This document shows positions 1 through 6,939 of a stretch of DNA of 13,874 nt, piece by piece (the first letter of the stretch is position 1; the number at the start of each line of letters is the position of its first letter). The stretch is taken from contig JAIFMT010000230.1 of the NCBI GenBank assembly GCA_020048295.1, positions 1-13,874 of the forward strand, written 5' to 3'. A program made the translations under genes and the position numbers. The notes beneath the pieces are model-generated. The model was given only the letters and a program-made list of their open reading frames with translations, was not told the DNA's origin and ran no database searches. Origin of the DNA: Rhodoferax sp. (GTDB taxonomy: Bacteria > Pseudomonadota > Gammaproteobacteria > Burkholderiales > Burkholderiaceae).

Positions 1-252
1 ATGCCGTTGATTTGGTTAACCTTGCCCAGACCCACCAGGGCCACAACTGCATCGCCTGCAATCGATCAAATTCGTCAAGCCGGTTACACATGCCGGGGTA
101 TGCAGCAACCTATATGGCAGCGTGACCTTACCGTGTGGCCCCAGTGCAGAACTTCCAGTCACCGCACGACCCTCCCCCAGCGGGGAAGGTTGGGATAGAG
201 ACTTGCACCCGGCACTGCTACATGATTCAGAATGCTCGCCAGACCCTGAAAG
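1..252. other. Left-edge region with no supportable gene
   Basis: No gene can be called here with confidence. One plus frame runs from the first base to a stop at 196-198, but its translation is Arg/Thr/Pro-rich without any recognisable motif. A second plus frame is open from the edge to a TGA at 123-125, and one minus frame is open from 65 to the edge with a hydrophobic, gene-like composition. Either could be the end of a gene lying mostly to the left, but about 20-40 codons are too few to decide. The region is the downstream side of the phoD gene, so it should hold that gene's transcript end. The only structure seen is the C-rich/G-rich stem at 171-189. Confidence 0.4.
171..189. repeat. C-rich/G-rich imperfect stem-loop downstream of phoD
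   Basis: Three bases (171-173) and four C residues (175-178) pair with four G residues (182-185) and three bases (187-189), leaving a 3-base loop and one C/A mismatch. It lies about 65 bases past the phoD stop. There is no T-tract on either side, so a classical intrinsic terminator is not supported. Similar CCTCCCCC...GGGGAAGG elements are, from general knowledge, common as dispersed intergenic repeats in Burkholderiales, but only one copy is present in this window. Confidence 0.35.
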
Positions 253-1950
253 TTAGCCCGAATAGCTCAGCGAGGCGCTCGCATCCACGGTATAGGTGCG
301 TGACTTGACGGTGCTGACAAAGTACCAGGTTGCCTTGGCCTCAGCCGGGGTGAATTGCATCAGCATGAAGCCACGGCGGGAGGTGTCGGCATATTTCAGG
401 TCATCCACGACACCCATGAAGATGGCTTTGGATTGATCCGGGGTCAGCGTTGGCAGATATTCCTCAAAACCCGGCGAGCTGATGCTGGTGGTGGCAAATT
501 CGTACCCAACCACCGTGCCATCCATCAGCGTGAGCTGGCTGGCCCAGGCGTTGTGGGTGTCGCCGGCCAGCACCACCAGCTTTTTGCCCAGTTGTTTGGC
601 CGTGCCCAGCACGATTTCACGCTCCACCGGGTAGCCGTCCCAGGCATCTAAGTTGTAGCCCAGCTGCGGGTTGACGGCCGGGTTGAGCAAGGCTTTTTGC
701 GTGTCGGTCAGCATACTGGGGGCTTGCGCGGCAGTGGCCTTGGCGGTCAGGTAATCGGTGATTGCCTGTTGGCCAGCGGCCACGGCATCCGCCCCGGTGT
801 TGTCCGGGTTGAGCGCCGTCAGCACACTCACCGGAAATTCCATGCGCGCCATCAAGACTTGCTGACCCAGCACCTGCCAGGTGGCTTTTGATGCGGCGAA
901 TTGCCCTTGCAGCCAGGCCAGTTGCTCGGCACCCATCATGCTGCGGCTTGGGGAGGCCAGCGTGGCCATGGCGGCACCCGCGGTGGCCGGATTGAGCAAC
1001 TCGGTAAAAGTGATTTGCTTGTCGCGCCCGATCAGCCGGGTTTCCAGCATGTGCATGGCAGCCAGGCCACCAAAGTCAAAGCTGCGGTAGATTTTCAGCA
1101 AGTCTTTGGCATCGGGTGCGCGCACCGGCAGCCATTCGTGCCAGGCCTGTACGGCAGCGGCGCGACGGTCGGTAAAGCGGCCCTCGGCACCTTCGGTGTG
1201 GTTTTCGGCCCCATTGTCAAAACTGTCATTGGCCACTTCATGGTCGTCCCAGACGGCGATCACCGGCAGGGTGGCGTGGAAGGTTTTGCTGTCGGGGTCA
1301 GAGCGGTATTGGGCATAACGCTTGCGGTAGTCGTCAAGCGTGATGCACTCGGTGGCGGGTTGCGACACCCGGCCCAGCGCAGCGGCATCGGCACTGGCAT
1401 AGCCGTCAGCGGCGTATTCGTAAATGAAGTCACCCAGGTGCACGGCGTATTGGGCCGCCGACTTGGCTGCCTCGGCGTAGGCGTGGAAATAGCCCGCTGG
1501 GTAGTTGGAGCAGGTCAGCACCGCCAGCGCCAGATTGGCTGCGCCGGTGGCGGGCAAAGTGCGGGTCTTGCCCACGGGTGAGCTGTGTTGGTTCCAACGA
1601 AAGCGAAAGTAATAGTCTTTGCCAGCACTCAGGCCGGTGGCATCCACCTTGGCGGTGTGGCCGGTGGCGGCGGTGGCTTTGGCATTGCCTGACGCAATCA
1701 CAGCTGTGAAAGCTGCATCACTGGCAGCCTCCCAGGTCAATGGCACGTCTTCCACCGAACCGACAAACTGCGCATGCGTCCACAAAATGACCCGGTCAGC
1801 CAGCGGGTCACCACTGGCCACGCCGTAGTCAAAGTGTGGCGGTTCGGGGTCATCGCCGCCGCCGCACGCGGTCAGGGCAGCGCCCGCGCCAGTCAAGGCA
1901 GTCAACGAGGCCAGACGAATCACAAAATCGCGACGGGAAGAGGAGTACAT
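253..1950 (-). CDS. phoD: PhoD-family alkaline phosphatase/phosphodiesterase, Tat-exported
   Basis: Predicted secreted alkaline phosphatase of the PhoD family (565 aa), releasing inorganic phosphate from phosphomonoesters and phosphodiesters outside the cytoplasm. The N-terminus has a twin-arginine signal (SRRDFV, R6-R7), a hydrophobic stretch, and a lipobox-like LTAC ending at C29 before a Gly-rich linker. Residues about 40-130 form the PhoD N-terminal beta domain. The metallophosphatase core follows: TCSNY with C147 at the position of the iron-ligand cysteine of Bacillus PhoD, GDFIYEY (173-179), WDDHEVAND (234-242) and AGDTHNAW (462-469). All core motifs are intact and the length is normal for the family. 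The ATG is chosen because it places the twin arginines at 6-7; an AGGTAA upstream is a modest ribosome binding site. It is divergent from the nucleotidase gene, and a Pho-box-like element faces it at 2006-2023. The function is secure; lipidation is inferred. Confidence 0.95.
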   Translation of the reverse strand: MYSSSRRDFVIRLASLTALTGAGAALTACGGGDDPEPPHFDYGVASGDPLADRVILWTHAQFVGSVEDVPLTWEAASDAAFTAVIASGNAKATAATGHTAKVDATGLSAGKDYYFRFRWNQHSSPVGKTRTLPATGAANLALAVLTCSNYPAGYFHAYAEAAKSAAQYAVHLGDFIYEYAADGYASADAAALGRVSQPATECITLDDYRKRYAQYRSDPDSKTFHATLPVIAVWDDHEVANDSFDNGAENHTEGAEGRFTDRRAAAVQAWHEWLPVRAPDAKDLLKIYRSFDFGGLAAMHMLETRLIGRDKQITFTELLNPATAGAAMATLASPSRSMMGAEQLAWLQGQFAASKATWQVLGQQVLMARMEFPVSVLTALNPDNTGADAVAAGQQAITDYLTAKATAAQAPSMLTDTQKALLNPAVNPQLGYNLDAWDGYPVEREIVLGTAKQLGKKLVVLAGDTHNAWASQLTLMDGTVVGYEFATTSISSPGFEEYLPTLTPDQSKAIFMGVVDDLKYADTSRRGFMLMQFTPAEAKATWYFVSTVKSRTYTVDASASLSYSG

Positions 1951-2005
1951 GGCATTTACCTGGGTGTTGGAGTTGGAAAAAGATCCCCGTTTTTAAGTGC
2001 CGCGT

Positions 2006-2023
2006 ATGACACAGCCGTGAATC
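2006..2023 (-). promoter_or_regulatory. Pho box facing phoD (predicted PhoB site)
   Basis: Read on the minus strand this is GATTCAC-GGCT-GTGTCAT: two imperfect heptamers 11 bases apart, the PhoB architecture (consensus CTGTCAT, 4-base spacer, CTGTCAT). The second heptamer matches 6 of 7; the first is weaker. Ten bases downstream on the minus strand lies TTAAAA (1991-1996), a plausible weak -10 at the spacing seen in PhoB-dependent promoters. It is about 55 bases upstream of the phoD start. The target gene, an alkaline phosphatase, is a classical Pho regulon member. Confidence 0.6.
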
Positions 2024-2039
2024 GGCACCCAGCGGACCC

Positions 2040-2057
2040 CTGTCACATTGAAGTCAC
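2040..2057 (+). promoter_or_regulatory. Pho box facing the 5'-nucleotidase gene (predicted PhoB site)
   Basis: The sequence is CTGTCAC-ATTG-AAGTCAC, two heptamers exactly 11 bases apart with a 4-base spacer, close to the PhoB binding consensus. The first heptamer is near perfect and the second differs mainly in its first two bases. Exactly ten bases after it is TAGCCT (2068-2073), a weak -10 candidate at the spacing usual for PhoB-activated promoters, which lack a good -35. The start codon of the nucleotidase lies about 50 bases further on. This would place both divergent phosphatase genes under phosphate control. Confidence 0.7.
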
Positions 2058-2096
2058 AGTGGGTGGCTAGCCTTTGGCCTTTTTGTTTCACTTCAC

Positions 2097-2101
2097 AGAG
2101 G
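2097..2101 (+). promoter_or_regulatory. Ribosome binding site of the 5'-nucleotidase gene
   Basis: AGAGG sits 6 bases before the ATG at 2108. This decides the start: an in-frame TTG 60 bases upstream would add 20 residues ahead of the signal peptide, overlap the Pho box and -10 region, and lacks a comparable site. Confidence 0.7.
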
Positions 2102-2107
2102 CTTTTC

Positions 2108-3997
2108 ATGCAGTTTCACGTTCACGCTGTTTCCCGCGCCGCCCGCAGCGCTTGCGCATTGGCCGCCCTTGGTCTGCTCGTCACCGCCTGTGGTGGCAAT
2201 GATGACGAAACCGTTGCACCCAGCTTCAAGGCCCTCGAACTCAATATTGCCCACATCAATGACCACCATTCGCAACTCGATGCGTTTGCCAACACCGAAC
2301 TCAAGCTCGATGGCGTGGCCACGCAGGTCGAACTGGGTGGTTTTGCCCGCCAGACCGCCATGTACAAGTCGCTTGCCGGCAGTAAAAACCTGCTGAAAAT
2401 CCACGCAGGCGACGCGCTGACCGGCACGCTGTACTACACCTTCTTCAAGGGGGCCGCTGATGCAGTGATGATGAACAGCGTATGTTTTGATGCCTTCATT
2501 CCTGGCAATCACGAGTTTGACGATGGCGATGCGGTGTTCAAAGGCTTTCTCGACTATCTTGGCCAGGGCACCTGCAAGACCCCAACCCTCTCCAGCAACA
2601 TCGTGCCCGCTACCGGCACACCGCTGGCCGCCACCAGTAGCAGCAGCTATCTGAAACCCTATGTCATCAAAGAGATTGACGGAGTCAAGATCGGCCTGAT
2701 CGGCCTGACCACGGCAAGCAAAACCGTCAACTCGTCGCGCCCGCTGGACAGCACCAAGTTCAATGAGGAAGCCGCATCGGCACAAAAAGCCATTGACGAG
2801 CTCAAAGCCCAGGGCATCCGCCACATTGTGGCCATCACCCACCAGGGCTATGTGGCCGACAAGGCGCTGGCCGCCAAGTTGACTGACGTGGACGTGATCA
2901 TTGGCGGCGACTCGCACACCTTGTTGGGTGACTTTACCGCCCTGGGCCTGACCAGCTCTGGCGCTTACCCCACCATCGTCACCAACAAATCGGGCGAAAC
3001 CGTGTGTATCGGTCAAGCCTGGGAATACGCCAAGGCCACTGGCTTGATGAATGTGCAGTTCACGCAAGCCGGTGCGGTTAAAAGCTGTGGCGGCCAGGCC
3101 ACGCTGCTGATTGGCGACAGCTTCAAACGCAAGGATGCCGCCGGGGCCTGGCAAGTCCTGGCCGAAGCTGACCGCACCGCCCTGGTGGCCAAACTGGCCG
3201 CCAGCCAGCCGCAAGTCAAGGTGCTGACTCCCGACAGCGCAGCCACCGCCAGCCTGAAAACATATTCCGACCAGGTATCCGCCGAAAAGGCCAAGCCCAT
3301 TGGCACGGCCACCGAGTCCTTGTGCCTGGTGCGCGTGCCGGGTGAGTCCACCAACCGCAGCGCTGGCACGGCCGGTTGCGAAGCCGCCAATACGCTGGCC
3401 CGCGGCAGCGATGTGGCCCAAGTGGTGGCCGAGGCTTTCCTGAACGCGGCCAAACGCGCTGACTTTTCGCTGCAAAACGCCGGTGGCGTGCGCGTGCCGG
3501 TGGCCGCGGGCGGCCTGAGCATGAATTCGGCCTTTACCTTGCTGCCATTCACCAACGTGCTGGTTGAACTCGACATGACCGGCGCAGAAGTGGTGGCCGC
3601 AGTGGAAGATGCGGTGGACAACCACATCGTCAACCCCTCCAGCGGAACCGGCTCGCACCCCTACGCAGCCGGCATGCGCTGGGACCTGGACATGAGCCGG
3701 GCCAAGGGCCAGCGCATTACCAACGTGCAGGTGCGCAGCAAGACCACCGGTGCCTGGAGCGCCATCGACCTGAGCAAAACCTATGTGCTGGTCACCAACG
3801 ACTACATTGCCTCCGGTAAAGACGGCTACACCACCCTGGGCAAGGTGTTTGCCGCAGGTCGCTACGTCAACACCTACCTGCTCTACACACAAAGCTTTGT
3901 GGACTATGTACTGGCCAAGGGCAGCATTGCCCGTCCGGCGCGCAGCGATTACTCCAACCAGGTGGTGATCACCAGCGCCGGCGTGACGCTGCCCTGA
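2108..3997 (+). CDS. Secreted 5'-nucleotidase / UDP-sugar hydrolase-like metallophosphatase (UshA/NadN type)
   Basis: Predicted 629-aa nucleotidase that dephosphorylates extracellular or periplasmic nucleotides (possibly also UDP-sugars or NAD) to free phosphate and nucleosides. It has an N-terminal signal peptide with a lipobox-like VTAC ending at C28, then CGGNDD, so it is probably a lipoprotein. The calcineurin-like catalytic domain (about 45-290) shows HINDHH (49-54), GDALTG (101-106), GNHEFDDGD (133-141), THQG (244-247) and GGDSHT (266-271), the two-metal site of the family. The 5'-nucleotidase C-terminal domain (about 395-605) has the substrate-binding NAGGVR (457-462) and NDYIASGKDGY (564-574). 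All motifs are intact. It is transcribed away from phoD and a Pho box lies upstream. The pairing with an alkaline phosphatase fits phosphate scavenging from organic sources. UshA versus NadN substrate preference cannot be decided here. Confidence 0.93.
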   Translation: MQFHVHAVSRAARSACALAALGLLVTACGGNDDETVAPSFKALELNIAHINDHHSQLDAFANTELKLDGVATQVELGGFARQTAMYKSLAGSKNLLKIHAGDALTGTLYYTFFKGAADAVMMNSVCFDAFIPGNHEFDDGDAVFKGFLDYLGQGTCKTPTLSSNIVPATGTPLAATSSSSYLKPYVIKEIDGVKIGLIGLTTASKTVNSSRPLDSTKFNEEAASAQKAIDELKAQGIRHIVAITHQGYVADKALAAKLTDVDVIIGGDSHTLLGDFTALGLTSSGAYPTIVTNKSGETVCIGQAWEYAKATGLMNVQFTQAGAVKSCGGQATLLIGDSFKRKDAAGAWQVLAEADRTALVAKLAASQPQVKVLTPDSAATASLKTYSDQVSAEKAKPIGTATESLCLVRVPGESTNRSAGTAGCEAANTLARGSDVAQVVAEAFLNAAKRADFSLQNAGGVRVPVAAGGLSMNSAFTLLPFTNVLVELDMTGAEVVAAVEDAVDNHIVNPSSGTGSHPYAAGMRWDLDMSRAKGQRITNVQVRSKTTGAWSAIDLSKTYVLVTNDYIASGKDGYTTLGKVFAAGRYVNTYLLYTQSFVDYVLAKGSIARPARSDYSNQVVITSAGVTLP

Positions 3998-4025
3998 GGG
4001 CAACAGGGGAAGCCGCGTTGACGCA

Positions 4026-4054
4026 TTGGGCGACTTGGGAAAGGTATCTAAAAT
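4026..4054 (+). promoter_or_regulatory. Candidate sigma-70 promoter for the glycosylation operon
   Basis: TTGGGC (4026-4031) and TAAAAT (4049-4054) are separated by 17 bases, a good housekeeping-type arrangement with a strong -10 and a partial -35. Initiation would be near 4061, giving a short leader of about 18 bases before the ATG at 4079, with no clear Shine-Dalgarno sequence. An upstream TTGACG at 4018-4023 is a better -35 but is 25 bases from this -10. Confidence 0.45.
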
Positions 4055-4078
4055 GCGCGACTCTTTCCCCTTGCCTCC

Positions 4079-4957
4079 ATGCTTGAGCCCAGCGCCAACA
4101 CCATCCCCTGCCTGACCGACACCCGCACCGCACCGCCCGCCGCGCCTGCGCTGGCAGTGCGCGCCTGGCAACGGGTGTTTTGGGGGTTGGCCGCCAGCCT
4201 GCTGCTGGCAGGCGCTTGGGTGCAATGGGCGGCCGACAGCCCGGCCTGGATGCGGTTTTTTCACCAGCACCGGGTCTTTCCCGATGCCCTTTGGGCCAAC
4301 CTGACCCTGTTGGGCTTTGGCTGGGTGATCCTGGTGCTGGTGGGTGCCTTGGACCGGCGCAACGGTCAGGGCACGCTGGGGGCCGTGTTGGCCCTGTTTG
4401 CCGGTGGTGCCTGCGTGCAGCTGGTCAAGGCGGCGTTCAGCGTTGCGCGCCCGGCGCTGGTCATGAGCCTGGGCGAGTTCACGGTCATTGGCACGCCCGT
4501 GCTGCACAGCGGGTCAATGCCCTCGGGCCATGCCGCTGCCGCTGGTGCCACCGCCACACTGATGATTTTGCTGCTGAAAAAGCAGCATCAACTCACCCGT
4601 CCGCGGTTGCTTGCACTGATCACCCTGTTTGCGCTGGTGGCCTGGTCGCGCGTGGCCGTGGGTGCCCACTGGCCGGCTGACGTGCTGGTCGGCAGCGGGC
4701 TGGGCATGATGTGTGGCGCACTGTGCTGGTATGGCGCTGGCCGGCTGCTGGGCACGCCCGCTGCGCCTGGTGGTAGCCGCCTGCGGCATCGCTGGCTGTG
4801 GATGTGCGCGGTTGACCTGCTGGCGGCCGCGCTGTGTTTTGGCGATCACACCGGCTACCCGCAGGCCCTGAGCCTGCAACACAGTCTGGGTGTCTTGGCC
4901 ATTGGCAGCGCCTTGCTGCGGCTGCATTTGTGGTGGCGCGCGGGACAGCGCCCATGA
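4079..4957 (+). CDS. PAP2-family membrane phosphatase (first of two)
   Basis: A 292-aa integral membrane phosphatase of the type 2 phosphatidic acid phosphatase family. The three signature motifs are complete: K117-x6-R124-P125, PSGH (148-151) and S190-R191-x5-H197-x3-D201, with H151 and H197 as expected catalytic histidines facing the periplasm. Hydrophobic segments at about 35-50, 75-92, 100-118, 152-168, 175-190 and 203-222 fit the usual six-helix fold; two further hydrophobic stretches follow at about 239-254 and 268-282. Likely substrates are a lipid phosphate such as lipid A or an undecaprenyl (di)phosphate; the sequence alone does not separate these. It is the first gene of a six-gene run and its stop overlaps the next start (ATGA). 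No Shine-Dalgarno is seen before its ATG. The N-terminal 28 residues are Pro/Ala-rich, so a later start is possible but no better one is evident. Confidence 0.88.
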   Translation: MLEPSANTIPCLTDTRTAPPAAPALAVRAWQRVFWGLAASLLLAGAWVQWAADSPAWMRFFHQHRVFPDALWANLTLLGFGWVILVLVGALDRRNGQGTLGAVLALFAGGACVQLVKAAFSVARPALVMSLGEFTVIGTPVLHSGSMPSGHAAAAGATATLMILLLKKQHQLTRPRLLALITLFALVAWSRVAVGAHWPADVLVGSGLGMMCGALCWYGAGRLLGTPAAPGGSRLRHRWLWMCAVDLLAAALCFGDHTGYPQALSLQHSLGVLAIGSALLRLHLWWRAGQRP

Positions 4958-5895
4958 GCGGCCAGAGCCGAACGAAAAAAGCCGTGTGGATGTTGGCCAG
5001 CAGTGTGCTGGCCTTCGGTCTGCTGGCCTGGCTGCTGCGCGATGTGTCGTGGCCGCGCCTGGCCGCACAGGCGCAGGCAGTACCCGGCTGGGTCTGGCTG
5101 ACCAGTGTGTGCGGCATGGTGTGCAGCCATGTGTTGCGCGCCGGCCGTCTGCGCGAGGAATGGTCGGGCGTGTTGCAGTTGCGTTGGCACAGCGCCTGGG
5201 CTTTGCTGGTGCGCCACAGCGCCTGGGTGGTGATTGCCCCCATGCGCGCCGGCGAAGCGGTGTATGTCTGGGCCTTGCATCGCCAGGGCGGGGTCAGCGT
5301 GGCAGATGCCGCCTTGAGCCTGCTGAAATTGCGCCTGCAAGATGTCGCCGTGCTGGCCTGCCTGGCCTGCCTGACCTGGCTGCCGCTGCCTTGGCCGCTG
5401 CGCGCTGCTGCGGCCTTGCTGGCACTGGCGGCAGCCATCTGGTTGTTTCCGTGGTTGTGGCAACTGGCGGTGGCGCGGGTGCAGCCGGCTCGTGCTGCGC
5501 CGCTGGCAGCGGTGCGCTGGCGTGCCTGGGCCTTTGCCGTGAGCAACTGGCTGGTCAAGCTGGCCGCCCTGGGTTTGCCGTTGGCCATGCTGGCGCAAAC
5601 CTCGGCGGCAACCGCTTTTGCCGGCGCGCTGGGAGGTGAGTTTGGCGCTGCCTTGCCAGCCCAGCCGCCCGCCGGGCTGGGGCCGTATGAGGCAGGTATC
5701 TGGACTGGCGTGCAGTTATGGCTGGCGCTGCCCAGCACCCTTACCGAGGCCACGCCGCAAGACCTGGCCGCTGCGGCACTGCTGGTTCATTTTCTGGCCC
5801 TGGCGATTACCATCGGGTCTGCCACCCTTGCCAGCCTGCTGGGCTGGAGCACGCAGAATTACCCGCGTTGCCTCCCTGTAGCATCTACCCCATGA
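4954..5895 (+). CDS. Lysylphosphatidylglycerol synthase TM/UPF0104-type flippase-like membrane protein
   Basis: A 313-aa polytopic membrane protein resembling the transmembrane domain of lysylphosphatidylglycerol synthases (the UPF0104/AglD-related family). Visible family marks are P-x-R-x-GEAVYVW at about 96-106 and the C-terminal PAGLGPYEAG (239-248), with hydrophobic helices through most of the chain. It has no catalytic aminoacyl-transferase domain. Members found beside polyprenyl-phosphate glycosyltransferases are thought to help move or present lipid-linked sugars, but the biochemical role is not established. The start is the ATG in the ATGA overlap with the upstream PAP2 gene; an in-frame upstream ATG at 4834 would place 40 non-conserved residues inside that gene and is rejected. 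Its stop again overlaps the next gene start. The family is fairly clear, the function inferred. Confidence 0.8.
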   Translation: MSGQSRTKKAVWMLASSVLAFGLLAWLLRDVSWPRLAAQAQAVPGWVWLTSVCGMVCSHVLRAGRLREEWSGVLQLRWHSAWALLVRHSAWVVIAPMRAGEAVYVWALHRQGGVSVADAALSLLKLRLQDVAVLACLACLTWLPLPWPLRAAAALLALAAAIWLFPWLWQLAVARVQPARAAPLAAVRWRAWAFAVSNWLVKLAALGLPLAMLAQTSAATAFAGALGGEFGAALPAQPPAGLGPYEAGIWTGVQLWLALPSTLTEATPQDLAAAALLVHFLALAITIGSATLASLLGWSTQNYPRCLPVASTP

Positions 5896-6899
5896 CCACC
5901 CCACTTATCTCCATGCCGCCGCACCGTTTGTCGGTTGTCGTTCCCATGTACAACGAGGTTGAGAGCGCCCGCCCGATGCTCGACCGCGTCTGCGAATCGC
6001 TGAACGATTACCCGTTTCCCTGGGAGCTGATCGTGGTCGATGACGGCAGCACCGACGGCACCGGCAAAGTGCTCAAAGAGCACGCCGCCACGCTGGGCGC
6101 ACACATTCGCGTGCTGCTGCTGCGGCGCAATTTTCGCCAGACCGCGGCCATGCAGGCAGGCATTGATGCGGCCCGCGGCGATGTCATTGCCACCCTGGAT
6201 GGCGATCTGCAAAACGACCCGGCCGACATTCCCAAACTGGTGGCACGCTTGCTCCGCGAGGATATGGACATGGTGGCGGGCTGGCGGCTCAAGCGCCAGG
6301 ACGGCTGGATTTTGCGCAAGATTCCGTCCTGGCTGGCCAATCGGCTGATCAGCCAGGTCACCGGGCTGAAGTTCATCGACCTGGGCTGCAGCCTGAAGGT
6401 GTTTCGCACCTCGGTGCTGCGCAAAATCAGGCTGTATGGCGAAATGCACCGCTTCATTCCGGCCTGGCTCTCCACCGTGACATCGCCATCGCGCATGGCC
6501 GAGGAGCCGGTGAGCCATCAGGCGCGGCAATTTGGCGAATCCAAATACGGCATCTCGCGCACCGTGCGGGTGCTGGTGGACCTGCTGTCGATTTATTACT
6601 TTTTGCGCTTTGGCGCGCGCCCTGGCCACTTTTTCGGCACCATCGGGCTGATGGTCGGTGCTGTGGGCATGGCCATTCTGGGCTATCTGGGCCTGCTCAA
6701 GCTCAGCGGCGAAGTAGTCGGCGGACGGCCCCTGCTGTGGCTGGGTTTTTTCTGTGCCATTGCCGGCCTGCAGTTTTTGACCACCGGTGTGCTGGCCGAA
6801 ATTCTGGCGCGGGTCTATTTCGACAGCGGCCAGGCCCGCACCTACCACACCCTGGACGATTCCCGCCCCGCCGACGAGAACGCCAGTTGGCACGTTTGA
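5892..6899 (+). CDS. GT2 polyprenyl-phosphate sugar synthase (DPM1/ArnC-like glycosyltransferase)
   Basis: A 335-aa family 2 glycosyltransferase expected to move a sugar from a nucleotide donor onto undecaprenyl phosphate at the inner face of the cytoplasmic membrane. The GT-A domain shows VVVPMYNE (15-22), VVDDGSTD (48-55), the metal-binding DGDLQNDP (103-110) and the downstream QFGESKYG (213-220) typical of the dolichol-phosphate mannose synthase/ArnC group. Two C-terminal membrane helices lie at about 247-271 and 280-302, as in ArnC and the GtrB type. The start is the ATG of an ATGA overlap with the flippase-like gene; extending to an upstream ATG at 5718 would add 58 residues of out-of-family sequence. 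It provides the donor for the two GT39 enzymes that follow. The donor sugar cannot be told from the sequence. Confidence 0.93.
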   Translation: MTTPLISMPPHRLSVVVPMYNEVESARPMLDRVCESLNDYPFPWELIVVDDGSTDGTGKVLKEHAATLGAHIRVLLLRRNFRQTAAMQAGIDAARGDVIATLDGDLQNDPADIPKLVARLLREDMDMVAGWRLKRQDGWILRKIPSWLANRLISQVTGLKFIDLGCSLKVFRTSVLRKIRLYGEMHRFIPAWLSTVTSPSRMAEEPVSHQARQFGESKYGISRTVRVLVDLLSIYYFLRFGARPGHFFGTIGLMVGAVGMAILGYLGLLKLSGEVVGGRPLLWLGFFCAIAGLQFLTTGVLAEILARVYFDSGQARTYHTLDDSRPADENASWHV

Positions 6900-6939
6900 G
6901 GCCAGCGGCTACCGCGCCATCTGCTTTCGTTCGCATCCC

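Noticed and set aside
3..65. Short minus-strand frame open to the left edge with gene-like hydrophobic codons
   Set aside because: Twenty-one codons with no family motif and no clear start; competing plus-strand frames are equally open.
3990..4002. Small hairpin TGCCC-TGA-GGGCA whose loop is the nucleotidase stop codon
   Set aside because: Only five base pairs with no T-tract; too weak to call a terminator.
4018..4023. TTGACG as a -35 element for the operon promoter
   Set aside because: It is 25 bases from the good -10 (TAAAAT at 4049-4054); TTGGGC at 4026-4031 gives the proper 17-base spacing.
2093..4507. 804-codon open frame on the minus strand opposite the nucleotidase and first PAP2 gene
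   Set aside because: Its translation is His/Gly/Gln-rich with no motif and it is antisense to two genes with complete family motifs; long antisense frames are expected at this GC content.
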